A DNA stretch of 14,533 nt, taken from NCBI GenBank assembly GCA_039929105.1, contig JBDSRX010000080.1, positions 1 through 14,533 on the forward strand. Reading direction: 5' to 3'. The notes under the pieces were generated by a model. It saw only the letters and a program-made list of their open reading frames with translations. It ran no database searches and had not been told where the DNA came from. The DNA is from JBDSRX01 sp039929105 (GTDB lineage: Bacteria; Patescibacteriota; Dojkabacteria; J137). Below are positions 6,878 through 12,852 of this stretch, piece by piece (the stretch's first letter is position 1; each line of letters starts with the position of its first letter). The position numbers were made by a program, and so were the translations under genes.

Positions 6878-7831
6878 ATGTTTAGAGATACAATTTCAGC
6901 ACAATTTATAGCAGGAAGAGGTGGCGATGGTCACGTCTCTTTTGGTGCGGATAAAAAACCAAACGGAGGTATTGGAGGAGATGGAGGCAACATTTATGTT
7001 GAAGGCCACACTCATACTTACGATCTTGGATTTATTAATCCGGACTCTGTTTTTAGAGCTAAAGATGGTGAAAGAGGTGGAAAGAACAACCTAACAGGAG
7101 CTAACGGAGAAGACTTAATAATTAAACTTCCACTAACTACAAAGATTTACGATGAAGAAGGGAATTTAATACACGAGATTACAAAAGATGGACAACGAGA
7201 ACTTTTATTAAGAGGTGGGCGAGGAGGACTTGGAAACCAATTCTATAGAAAAGCTCATGGAAAGGATCTTTATAGATCTCAAGAAGGGAAACCTGGACAA
7301 GAAATACACCCTAAACTGGTTCTTGAGCTTTATAGCGATATTATCTTTATTGGATTACCTAATGCAGGAAAATCTACAATTCTAAATGAACTTACAAATG
7401 CTGAGGCTAAGATTGGAGCTTATCCATTCACTACTCTAATTCCACAACAAGGAAGAATGGCAAATAAGATTACTCTTATGGATTTACCTGGACTTATTGA
7501 AGGAACTGCTGAAGGAAAAGGTGTAGGAACAAAATTTGTTAAACATACAAGATCTGCAAGAATTATTGCACATGTAATTTCAGCTGAGTCTCAAGATATG
7601 GCTGCAGATTACAAAACGATTCATGATGAATTAGTAAATATTGGAGATGGATTGTCTGATAAACCAGAGATTCTTATTCTTACAAAAACAGATCTACTTG
7701 ATGCAGATACAATAAAAGCTAAAGTAAAAGAATTAAAGAAAATTAATAAAAACGTTTTAACAGCATCTTCTTACGATTTAGATTCATTAGAAAAACTTAC
7801 GAAAGTTTTTGAAGATGAACTTAAAGATTAA
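6878..7831 (+). CDS. obg: GTPase Obg (CgtA)
   Basis: Obg is an essential GTPase that binds the large ribosomal subunit, assists its maturation and links it to nutrient status. At 317 residues it has the glycine-rich Obg domain (about 1-155: AGRGGDG near 12-18, GGRGGLGN near 113-120). The G domain then shows G1 GLPNAGKST (159-167), G2 with YPFTTL (182-187), G3 DLPGLIEG (202-209), G4 TKTD (269-272) and G5 ASS (296-298). There is no C-terminal OCT domain, as in many bacteria. I start at ATG 6878, not the in-frame GTG at 6782, because family members begin directly with 'MF-D' and the extension is not Obg-like. The perfect TATAAT 7 nt upstream supports this start and suggests a leaderless transcript. 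It overlaps the next gene by 17 nt. Confidence 0.96.
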   Translation: MFRDTISAQFIAGRGGDGHVSFGADKKPNGGIGGDGGNIYVEGHTHTYDLGFINPDSVFRAKDGERGGKNNLTGANGEDLIIKLPLTTKIYDEEGNLIHEITKDGQRELLLRGGRGGLGNQFYRKAHGKDLYRSQEGKPGQEIHPKLVLELYSDIIFIGLPNAGKSTILNELTNAEAKIGAYPFTTLIPQQGRMANKITLMDLPGLIEGTAEGKGVGTKFVKHTRSARIIAHVISAESQDMAADYKTIHDELVNIGDGLSDKPEILILTKTDLLDADTIKAKVKELKKINKNVLTASSYDLDSLEKLTKVFEDELKD

Positions 7832-8069
7832 TACACCATACACTGTTTATATTCTAAAATGCTCCAATGGAGCTCTTTATTGTGGAGTTGCAAAAGATTT
7901 AGAAAAGCGACTTGAAGTGCATAGATCTGGAAAAGGTTCTAAATATGTTCGAGCCAATATGCCTTTTGAGCTTGTCTACAGTAAGGTTTATACGGATAAA
8001 ATTCTTGCGATGAAAGAAGAGGCAAGAATTAAGAATTTAAGTAGGCCAGAGAAAGAGAAGTTATTTTAA
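7815..8069 (+). CDS. GIY-YIG domain protein (YhbQ/UPF0213-like)
   Basis: An 84-residue single-domain GIY-YIG protein, the size of the UPF0213 (YhbQ) group. The nuclease motif is recognisable, though its halves vary: TVYIL (10-14) for GIY and LYCG (21-24) for YIG, then catalytic-type Arg32 in KRLEVH and Glu69 in MKEEARIK. The ending LSRPEKEKLF is typical of the group. Such proteins may nick DNA in repair; the cellular role of small stand-alone members is poorly defined. I start at the ATG at 7815; a TTG two codons upstream is also possible. The start lies 17 nt inside obg, so translation is probably coupled. The stop overlaps by 9 bp, tail to tail, the stop of the minus-strand gene that follows. 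Confidence 0.92.
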   Translation: MNLKINTPYTVYILKCSNGALYCGVAKDLEKRLEVHRSGKGSKYVRANMPFELVYSKVYTDKILAMKEEARIKNLSRPEKEKLF

Positions 8070-8834
8070 TTGTTTATAAATTTCGCCTGCAATATCTCTT
8101 GTCTCTTTTAGATTATTATCGAGTACTTCTTGAAATTTACCTACTTCACCCACCACCCCTCTTAAATCATCTAAGAAAGCATTCCCTTTTGGATTAAGCT
8201 CTGGCGGTGTGAATTGATAATTATCAAATTGCGATTTTGATAATGATATTGTGTTTCCATACTGAGCAATATTTCTTTGGTCATCATTTGCGATTTCAAA
8301 ACTATATTTATTATCTCTATCTTCTTGAATATCTACCTTACTTAATTTGAGTTCTCCATTTTCACCAATACTATAATAGATATCTGCGTATGTTCCATTT
8401 ATTGAATAGTCTAAACGCAATTGCTCTTTAGAAAAGATAAGACTATATAGATATATATCCGAATCGAAAGAATTCTCTCCAAAATTACAGATAAATCTTG
8501 TGTCTTGCATATCTATTAATCCTTGCATTAGGTGTATTACATAAGATCTCTTATCCATCATGTCTTCATAAGGTAGGATTTTATAATTGTTCTCATCTAA
8601 GGAAAAGGATGTTTTATCAGTTGAAAAACTAGCACGCCAGTAACCATTCCTAAATGCAAGGTTTATACAATCTTCATAATAATCTCTTTGTTGAAAGTTT
8701 AAAAAATAACTTAGTAATTCAAACTGTTTGCCATCCAATTGTGAGTGCGAATAGACATAGATTAAGATCATCATAAGAATAAATGCTGACGAAGTTATAA
8801 CACTCGATTTTGAATAAAGTTTTGTGATCGGCAT
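8061..8834 (-). CDS. Membrane-anchored protein of unknown function (257 aa)
   Basis: Unrecognised. A single hydrophobic helix lies at about residues 11-29, after a short basic start. It is followed by about 180 residues of mixed polar sequence rich in Tyr, Asp and Ser, with two cysteines (56 and 116) that may pair outside the membrane. The C-terminal 40 residues (about 218-257) look like a charged amphipathic helix or coiled coil. The open frame extends to a TTG at 8861, but I choose the ATG at 8834: an extended -10 (TGC-TAAAAT) ends 7 nt before it, so the longer start would lie upstream of the transcript. It is a single-gene unit, convergent with the GIY-YIG gene and divergent from the hairpin-rich interval before tpiA. 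No function should be assigned. Confidence 0.75.
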   Translation of the reverse strand: MPITKLYSKSSVITSSAFILMMILIYVYSHSQLDGKQFELLSYFLNFQQRDYYEDCINLAFRNGYWRASFSTDKTSFSLDENNYKILPYEDMMDKRSYVIHLMQGLIDMQDTRFICNFGENSFDSDIYLYSLIFSKEQLRLDYSINGTYADIYYSIGENGELKLSKVDIQEDRDNKYSFEIANDDQRNIAQYGNTISLSKSQFDNYQFTPPELNPKGNAFLDDLRGVVGEVGKFQEVLDNNLKETRDIAGEIYKQLK

Positions 8835-8841
8835 ATCCGCG

Positions 8842-8871
8842 ATTTTAGCAGAGATAATCAACTTTTCGCAA
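8842..8871 (-). promoter_or_regulatory. Promoter candidate of the 8061-8834 gene, giving a leaderless mRNA
   Basis: Minus-strand TTGCGA (8866-8871, 4 of 6), an 18-bp spacer and TAAAAT (8842-8847, 5 of 6), with TGC before the -10. The -10 is 7 nt from the ATG at 8834, the same geometry as obg. Its -35 overlaps the palindrome at 8870-8881 by two bases. Confidence 0.5.
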
Positions 8872-8881
8872 CAGATCTGTT
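8870..8881. promoter_or_regulatory. 12-bp perfect palindrome between divergent promoters (operator candidate)
   Basis: AACAGATCTGTT is a perfect 12-bp palindrome. It touches the -35 of the leftward gene and covers the TG of the rightward extended -10. This is where a dimeric repressor could control both directions. No regulator gene is present in the window, so the binding protein is unknown. Confidence 0.4.
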
Positions 8882-8886
8882 ATCAT
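8878..8886 (+). promoter_or_regulatory. Extended -10 promoter candidate for the hairpin-rich RNA and tpiA operon
   Basis: TGT followed by TATCAT (8881-8886, 5 of 6 to TATAAT) forms an extended -10. The -35 position (8858-8863) is weak. Transcription would begin near 8893, just before the first of four hairpins, and could continue into tpiA or stop near 9066. Confidence 0.4.
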
Positions 8887-8892
8887 TCTTTA

Positions 8893-9066
8893 GAAACGCT
8901 TTTCAAGGAAATTTACACTCAATAGGCTTATCTTAAGACACCTATCTGCAAGGCTTCGTTTCAAATTGAAACTCAGCATGCATCTAGGCGACATGGCCTA
9001 GGCGTGTTAAGCTTAGAGACGTGACCTCAAAAGAATATTTTAGTTCACGCAAAAATTTTAATTTTT
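8893..9066 (+). ncRNA. Candidate structured RNA or leader upstream of tpiA
   Basis: This interval has no open frame but four consecutive hairpins. (1) 8922-8945: ATAGGCTTA pairs with TAAG and CCTAT around a 3-nt bulge. (2) 8953-8977: GTTTCA/TGAAAC with a 3-nt loop, extended by GCT/AGC across a TC/TC internal loop. (3) 8984-9001: CTAGGC/GCCTAG with a 6-nt loop, extendable outward by weak pairs. (4) 9020-9049: CGTGA/TCACG plus inner pairs, followed within about ten bases by a run of eight T. By hand count 8922-9028 is about 46% GC, against roughly a third for the window. The loop of hairpin 3 contains CATG, which could pair with CATG at 8977-8980. It matches no riboswitch, tmRNA, RNase P or SRP RNA motif that I recognise. 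It may be an independent small RNA or a 5' regulatory leader of the glycolytic cluster. The strand is inferred from the promoter and T-run. Confidence 0.4.
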
Positions 9067-9069
9067 TTT
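9020..9069 (+). terminator. Terminator-like hairpin and T-run just before tpiA
   Basis: The stem at 9020-9049 has 5 outer pairs, a mismatch, 2 pairs, a bulged C and 4 A-T pairs around a 5-nt loop. It is followed by AAAAATTTTAA and then eight T (9062-9069). The T-run is displaced from the stem, so it is weaker than a textbook terminator. It could act as an attenuator in front of tpiA. Confidence 0.35.
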
Positions 9070-9080
9070 AATTATTGTTT

Positions 9081-9731
9081 ATGGTTATTCTTAATTTCAA
9101 AACATACGCAGAAGCTACTGGCGAAAATGTTGTTAAGTTAATTGATGCAGTTTCAACTTCAACAATGAAAGATAAAGTTATTGTTGCCCCTTCAATATTA
9201 GATTTATCTGCTGCGAAAAAAGCATTTCCTGGAGTGGAAATGATGAGCCAACATATTGATAATAAAACACCAGGAAGCACAACAGGATGGACTACACCAG
9301 AGAATTTAATAGCACATAAAATTACTTACTCACTATATAATCATAGTGAACATAGAGTTTGGAGTGATACAATTGTTGAAGACATAAAAGCAATTCAAGC
9401 TAAGGGAATTAAATTAATTGTTTGTTGCGAAAATGTTGAAGAAGCTACAAAATTATTAGAGGCTTCTCCATTTGGAATCGCTTACGAACCAAAAGATTTA
9501 ATAGGAAGTGGAATTTCTGTAACAACAAGACTAGACGCTGTGAAAGGATTTATAGAAGCTACAAAAGGAAAGACAATGATTTTTGTTGGCGCTGGAGTTT
9601 CTACAGGAGAAGATGTTACTAAGTCTTTAGAATTAGGTGCAGAAGGTGTATTATTAGCATCTGCATACGTTAAGGCAGAAGATCATTCAGCTAAATTAAA
9701 CGAGCTAACTGCTCCATTTCAAGGGTTATAA
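9081..9731 (+). CDS. tpiA: Triosephosphate isomerase, short archaeal-type
   Basis: TIM interconverts dihydroxyacetone phosphate and glyceraldehyde-3-phosphate in glycolysis and gluconeogenesis. At 216 residues it is much shorter than the usual bacterial enzyme (about 250) and matches the archaeal class. It has NFKTY with Asn5 and Lys7, the catalytic His88 in YNHSEHR, catalytic Glu136 in AYEPKDLIGSG (134-144), the phosphate loop VGAGVSTGEDV (169-179) and GVLLASAYVKA near the end. The start is ATG 9081; a TTG two codons earlier is in frame but less likely, because TIM begins close to this strand. The upstream sequence is A/T only, with no Shine-Dalgarno sequence. It heads a plus-strand cluster of glycolytic and fermentative genes, and the four-hairpin segment lies in its leader position. 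Confidence 0.95.
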   Translation: MVILNFKTYAEATGENVVKLIDAVSTSTMKDKVIVAPSILDLSAAKKAFPGVEMMSQHIDNKTPGSTTGWTTPENLIAHKITYSLYNHSEHRVWSDTIVEDIKAIQAKGIKLIVCCENVEEATKLLEASPFGIAYEPKDLIGSGISVTTRLDAVKGFIEATKGKTMIFVGAGVSTGEDVTKSLELGAEGVLLASAYVKAEDHSAKLNELTAPFQGL

Positions 9732-9743
9732 TGTTACAGAGTT

Positions 9744-9761
9744 AAAACGTTAAAACGTTTT
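9744..9761. repeat. Inverted repeat immediately before the four-helix-bundle start
   Basis: AAAACG (9744-9749) and CGTTTT (9756-9761) flank TTAAAA, forming a hairpin that ends one base before the ATG at 9763. It could limit ribosome access to this gene within the tpiA-fba transcript. Confidence 0.4.
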
Positions 9762-9762
9762 T

Positions 9763-10131
9763 ATGAAAATCAGAGCTTTTGAAGAATTGGAAATATGGAA
9801 AACGTCAGCTTCGCTTGCTGTAAGGATTTATAATATTACAAATAAGCAAAAATTCAATAGGGATTTTGGTCTTCGAGATCAAATAAGACGTGCAGTTGTA
9901 TCTGTGAGTTCAAATATTGCTGAAGGCTTTGAGAAAAATAATAATAAAGAATTTGTCAGATATTTACTTATATCAAAAGGTTCGATAGGTGAAGTAAGAA
10001 GTCAATTATATATTGCTGAACAATTGGATTATATTACAGAAGAAGAATATAATACGTTGAAAAAGGAATCATTAATTATAAGTTCAAAAATTAAAGCTCT
10101 TATTAATTATTTAAAAACTCAACTAGGTTAG
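9763..10131 (+). CDS. Four-helix-bundle protein (23S rRNA intervening-sequence protein, IVP/S23 family)
   Basis: A 122-residue all-helical protein with the hallmarks of the IVP/S23 four-helix-bundle family (also related to the Avd accessory proteins of diversity-generating retroelements). It opens with FEELEIWKTS, then has RDQIRRAVVSVSSNIAEG (the signature SNIAEG), RYLLISKGSIGEVRSQL, IAEQLDYI and a final helix. Family length is 110-130, so it is complete. Members are encoded inside 23S rRNA IVS elements and scattered through many genomes, forming pentamers that may bind nucleic acid; their role is unsettled. It lies between tpiA and fba, 31 bp after one and 47 bp before the other, with no metabolic reason to be there. 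A hairpin AAAACG/CGTTTT (9744-9761) sits right before its ATG. No reverse transcriptase or template repeat is nearby, so it is not part of a visible retroelement. Confidence 0.92.
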   Translation: MKIRAFEELEIWKTSASLAVRIYNITNKQKFNRDFGLRDQIRRAVVSVSSNIAEGFEKNNNKEFVRYLLISKGSIGEVRSQLYIAEQLDYITEEEYNTLKKESLIISSKIKALINYLKTQLG

Positions 10132-10178
10132 TGTTAACATTACAACTTTAAAACATTTTAACTTTTTAAACATTAATT

Positions 10179-11249
10179 ATGACATTCGCAGAAATTCAAT
10201 CAGTTTTAGGAGATAAAGCAGAAGCTTTATTAAGTTACAAATCTCCAACTTTTGCAGGACAAAAGTTTTATACACCTAATGCAAATTGGGTTGATGAAGT
10301 TATGGCTTTTTCTGACAGAAAACCGGAAGTTTTAGCAAATCTAAAAAGACTTTTTGGAGCTGGAAGATTAGCAAATACTGGATATCTTTCAATTTTCCCA
10401 GTCGACCAGGGAATTGAGCATTCAGCAGGAGCATCTTTTGCTAAAAATCCAATGTACTTCGATCCAGAAAATATTGTTAAATTAGCAGTAGAAGCTGGAA
10501 ACTCTGGCGTTACTTCTACTTTAGGAGCATTAGGATTAGTAAGTAAAAAATATGCTGATAAAATCCCTTTTGTAGTTAAATTAAATCATAACGAATTATT
10601 AACTTACCCAAATAAATTTGATGAAGTTATGTTCGCGGATGTTCAACAAGCTTACGATATGGGAGCTGCTGGAGTTGGAGCAACAATTTACTTCGGATCT
10701 GAAGATTCCACAAGACAAATCCAAGAAGTTAGTGCTGCATTTAGAAAAGCTCACGAATTAGGAATGTTTACAATTCTTTGGTGCTACACAAGAAATGGTT
10801 CTTTTAAAGTTGATGGAGTTGATTACCATACTTCTGCAGACTTAACAGGACAAGCAAATCATATTGGTGTAACTATTGAGGCAGATATTATTAAGCAAAA
10901 ACTTCCAACAAACAATGGTGGATTTAAAGCTTTAAATTCTGGAAGCTCAAGTTACGGTAAACTAGACGATAGAATGTATTCTGAGTTAAGTACAGATAAT
11001 CCAATTGATTTAACAAAATACCAAGTAGCAAACTGTTACTTAGGAAAAATTCCATTAATCAATTCTGGTGGAGCTTCTGGAGAAAATGATTTAACTGAAG
11101 CTATTGAAACAGCAGTAATTAATAAGAGAGCAGGAGGTTCTGGATTAATATTAGGAAGAAAAGCATTCCAAAAACCTTTTGAAGAAGGAGTTAAATTATT
11201 AAATGCAGTTCAAGATGTTTATTTAGCAAAAGAAATTACATTAGCATAA
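10179..11249 (+). CDS. fbaB: Fructose-bisphosphate aldolase class I (FbaB/DhnA type)
   Basis: A Schiff-base aldolase that cleaves fructose-1,6-bisphosphate to dihydroxyacetone phosphate and glyceraldehyde-3-phosphate; with TIM it forms one glycolytic segment. The 356 residues match the FbaB/DhnA family. VDQGIEHS lies at 75-82, and LTGQANHIG at 222-230 is followed by ADIIKQKLPTNNGG (235-248), whose Lys239 I take as the Schiff-base lysine. The phosphate-binding SGGASG lies at 296-301 and LILGRKAFQ at 323-331. No zinc-ligand pattern of class II aldolases is present. The ATG at 10179 follows an A/T-rich leader with TTAATTA and no Shine-Dalgarno sequence. Its TAA overlaps the next gene's ATG by one base (TAATG), so expression is coupled to the following unknown gene. 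Confidence 0.96.
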   Translation: MTFAEIQSVLGDKAEALLSYKSPTFAGQKFYTPNANWVDEVMAFSDRKPEVLANLKRLFGAGRLANTGYLSIFPVDQGIEHSAGASFAKNPMYFDPENIVKLAVEAGNSGVTSTLGALGLVSKKYADKIPFVVKLNHNELLTYPNKFDEVMFADVQQAYDMGAAGVGATIYFGSEDSTRQIQEVSAAFRKAHELGMFTILWCYTRNGSFKVDGVDYHTSADLTGQANHIGVTIEADIIKQKLPTNNGGFKALNSGSSSYGKLDDRMYSELSTDNPIDLTKYQVANCYLGKIPLINSGGASGENDLTEAIETAVINKRAGGSGLILGRKAFQKPFEEGVKLLNAVQDVYLAKEITLA

Positions 11250-11656
11250 TGTTATTACCAGACCATTTTGGAGTTTACGAACCTTCAAGAGAAGATTTAA
11301 AAATTAAGGAGGTTGGTGCTAATCCTGATTACAATAAAGTCATCTCTATGTACCATGCCAAGAATTATCTAGGCATAACTGAAATGATTAAATCAGGAGA
11401 AGCTAAAACCCCATGGGCAGTTTGGTTTATAAGAAATCTAATGCTCGACTCCATAAAATTCTATTTAAATACTTTAGAAATAAATACTCTTTCTGATATG
11501 AAAGATGGTGCTAAGTTTAAAGCAAAGCAATCTTACGATATGCTTAAATCAAGTTGGTTTAAATCTAAGTTAAATGAAAACGATTTAGAGCTTGATAGAT
11601 CGATCTGGGAGGCAATTGAAGAAACATATAGAGAAGCAAAAAAATTAGATAAATGA
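11249..11656 (+). CDS. Conserved-looking helical protein of unknown function (135 aa)
   Basis: Unrecognised. It is a soluble protein with no signal sequence or membrane span, predicted largely alpha-helical, with no cysteine and five tryptophans (in WAVWF, SSWF and SIWEA). The last third is charged (ENDLELDRSIWEAIEETYREAKKLDK region) and may form an amphipathic helix. The start shares one base with the fba stop, and the stop overlaps the next gene's ATG (ATGA, 11653-11656). It is therefore embedded in a tightly coupled run from aldolase to the DD-peptidase-like gene, and the real frame is not in doubt. No catalytic motif is visible. A role with the aldolase is possible only from position. Confidence 0.78.
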   Translation: MLLPDHFGVYEPSREDLKIKEVGANPDYNKVISMYHAKNYLGITEMIKSGEAKTPWAVWFIRNLMLDSIKFYLNTLEINTLSDMKDGAKFKAKQSYDMLKSSWFKSKLNENDLELDRSIWEAIEETYREAKKLDK

Positions 11657-12825
11657 AAATATTTGAGACTTTTAAAAAGAATAAACTAAGATGTGGCTGC
11701 TTAGTTATTCTTCTTTTAATAACTTTTTTAGTTACAACTTTAGGTTTGGTTACTTATTTAGTTAGAAGAGTTAACCTAAATAATTCAATTTATTTAGAAG
11801 TAACACCAGACATGGTTAGTGCTCCTATTACAGATATTATTACTGAAGAAGTATTTATAAATGAAACTAAAACATTTGGAATTCCGGATGCTATTTTAAC
11901 TTCAGAGTCTAGACTTCCTTCTTTTATTAGATTTTCTAATGGTAATTTAATAGTTAATCCACAGAAAGGAGATAACGGAGAGTACTTTGTAAAGTTTAAG
12001 ATAAATAATGTTTCCACTGTCTATTCTGTAAAAGTAAAAAACTCTGGAGTAGATCTAGAATCTATGAAAGGAGAACTAAAATCTTACTTAAATAAAAAAG
12101 GACTTCTAGATAATTATGGAATTTATGTAAAAGATTTAAATCGAGGAGTTAGTACAGATATAAATGGAGCTACAGTATTTCCACCTGCTAGTATGGCAAA
12201 AATGACGATGGCCATATTAATAATGCGCGATATTGATGCAGGTAAATATACTTTGGATTCTACATATCCAATCCAGGATAACCTTAAATTTAACGACGAG
12301 GACGATTTAGGTAAACTTCCAAATGGAAATGAAGTTCCAATCCATACTTATCTAGAGAGACTTATTGAAGATAGTAATAATACTGCTTGGTATCACATGG
12401 ATGCATTCTTGGGGGGATCTTATGAAGTTGTGAATCCCAGAACAATTGACGAATTAGGAGTTAATCCATTATTCTTAAACCCTCATATAGGAACAGCTAA
12501 TTCTTTAGGTAAATTATTTGAAGATTTATATGCTGCAAATACTGTAACACCAGAATCCAGAGACTATTTAATAGATTTAATGAAAAATGCTTTGGAGTGG
12601 AATCGAGAGGGAATTGGACTTGGTTTACCAAACGATGTTGAATTTGCAAATAAGATTGGTAATTTGTGGACAGATGCAGATGTAAACTTCTGCGATTCTG
12701 CTATTGTATACGGTAAGAATACTAACTATATATTAATAATTATGAATAAAGATATTGATTGGGATAGTGGTAAACAAAACCTAAAAGATTTATCATCCAT
12801 TGTTTATAGTTATTTAGATAAGTAG
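11653..12825 (+). CDS. Membrane-anchored serine beta-lactamase-like / DD-peptidase-like protein
   Basis: A 390-residue protein with a short basic cytoplasmic start and one membrane helix (about 13-37). A beta-rich linker domain (about 45-130) and a penicillin-recognising serine hydrolase domain (about 135-390) of the class A beta-lactamase-like fold follow. The active-site triad of motifs is visible: SMAK (180-183, nucleophile Ser180), SNN (241-243, in place of SDN) and KIG (334-336, in place of KTG). I do not see the omega-loop Glu (ExxLN) that class A beta-lactamases use for deacylation, so a peptidoglycan DD-peptidase or related hydrolase role is more likely than antibiotic resistance. It would act outside the cytoplasmic membrane. 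ATGA overlap couples it to the upstream unknown gene. Its place amid glycolytic genes is odd. Confidence 0.85.
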   Translation: MKIFETFKKNKLRCGCLVILLLITFLVTTLGLVTYLVRRVNLNNSIYLEVTPDMVSAPITDIITEEVFINETKTFGIPDAILTSESRLPSFIRFSNGNLIVNPQKGDNGEYFVKFKINNVSTVYSVKVKNSGVDLESMKGELKSYLNKKGLLDNYGIYVKDLNRGVSTDINGATVFPPASMAKMTMAILIMRDIDAGKYTLDSTYPIQDNLKFNDEDDLGKLPNGNEVPIHTYLERLIEDSNNTAWYHMDAFLGGSYEVVNPRTIDELGVNPLFLNPHIGTANSLGKLFEDLYAANTVTPESRDYLIDLMKNALEWNREGIGLGLPNDVEFANKIGNLWTDADVNFCDSAIVYGKNTNYILIIMNKDIDWDSGKQNLKDLSSIVYSYLDK

Positions 12826-12852
12826 AAAATTTAACTTTTTATTAATTAAGAT

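Larger units (their letters stand above)
9729..10142 (+). mobile_element. Possible IVS-like inserted unit carrying the four-helix-bundle gene
   Basis: TAATGTTA (9729-9736, including the tpiA stop codon) and TAACATTA (10135-10142) are perfect 8-bp inverted repeats flanking the four-helix gene. The unit is about 414 bp. In addition, 9733-9762 and 10139-10168 are imperfect direct repeats (21 of 30 identical by hand). Intervening sequences (IVS) of 23S rRNA genes are known to be similar in size, bounded by inverted repeats and encoding this same protein family; finding one between two protein genes is the inference. The repeats are AT-rich, so chance is not excluded. Confidence 0.33.

Noticed and set aside
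8835..8861. TTG start nine codons upstream for the membrane-anchored unknown
   Set aside because: The extended -10 TGC-TAAAAT falls inside this stretch and ends 7 nt before the ATG at 8834, so the longer form would start upstream of transcription. A rare start codon is also less likely.
8956..8974. T-loop-like sequence suggesting a tRNA
   Set aside because: TTCAAAT looks like a T-loop, but the flanks cannot form the required 5-bp stem closed by G-C. No anticodon arm or acceptor stem is found; the bases pair better as a simple hairpin.
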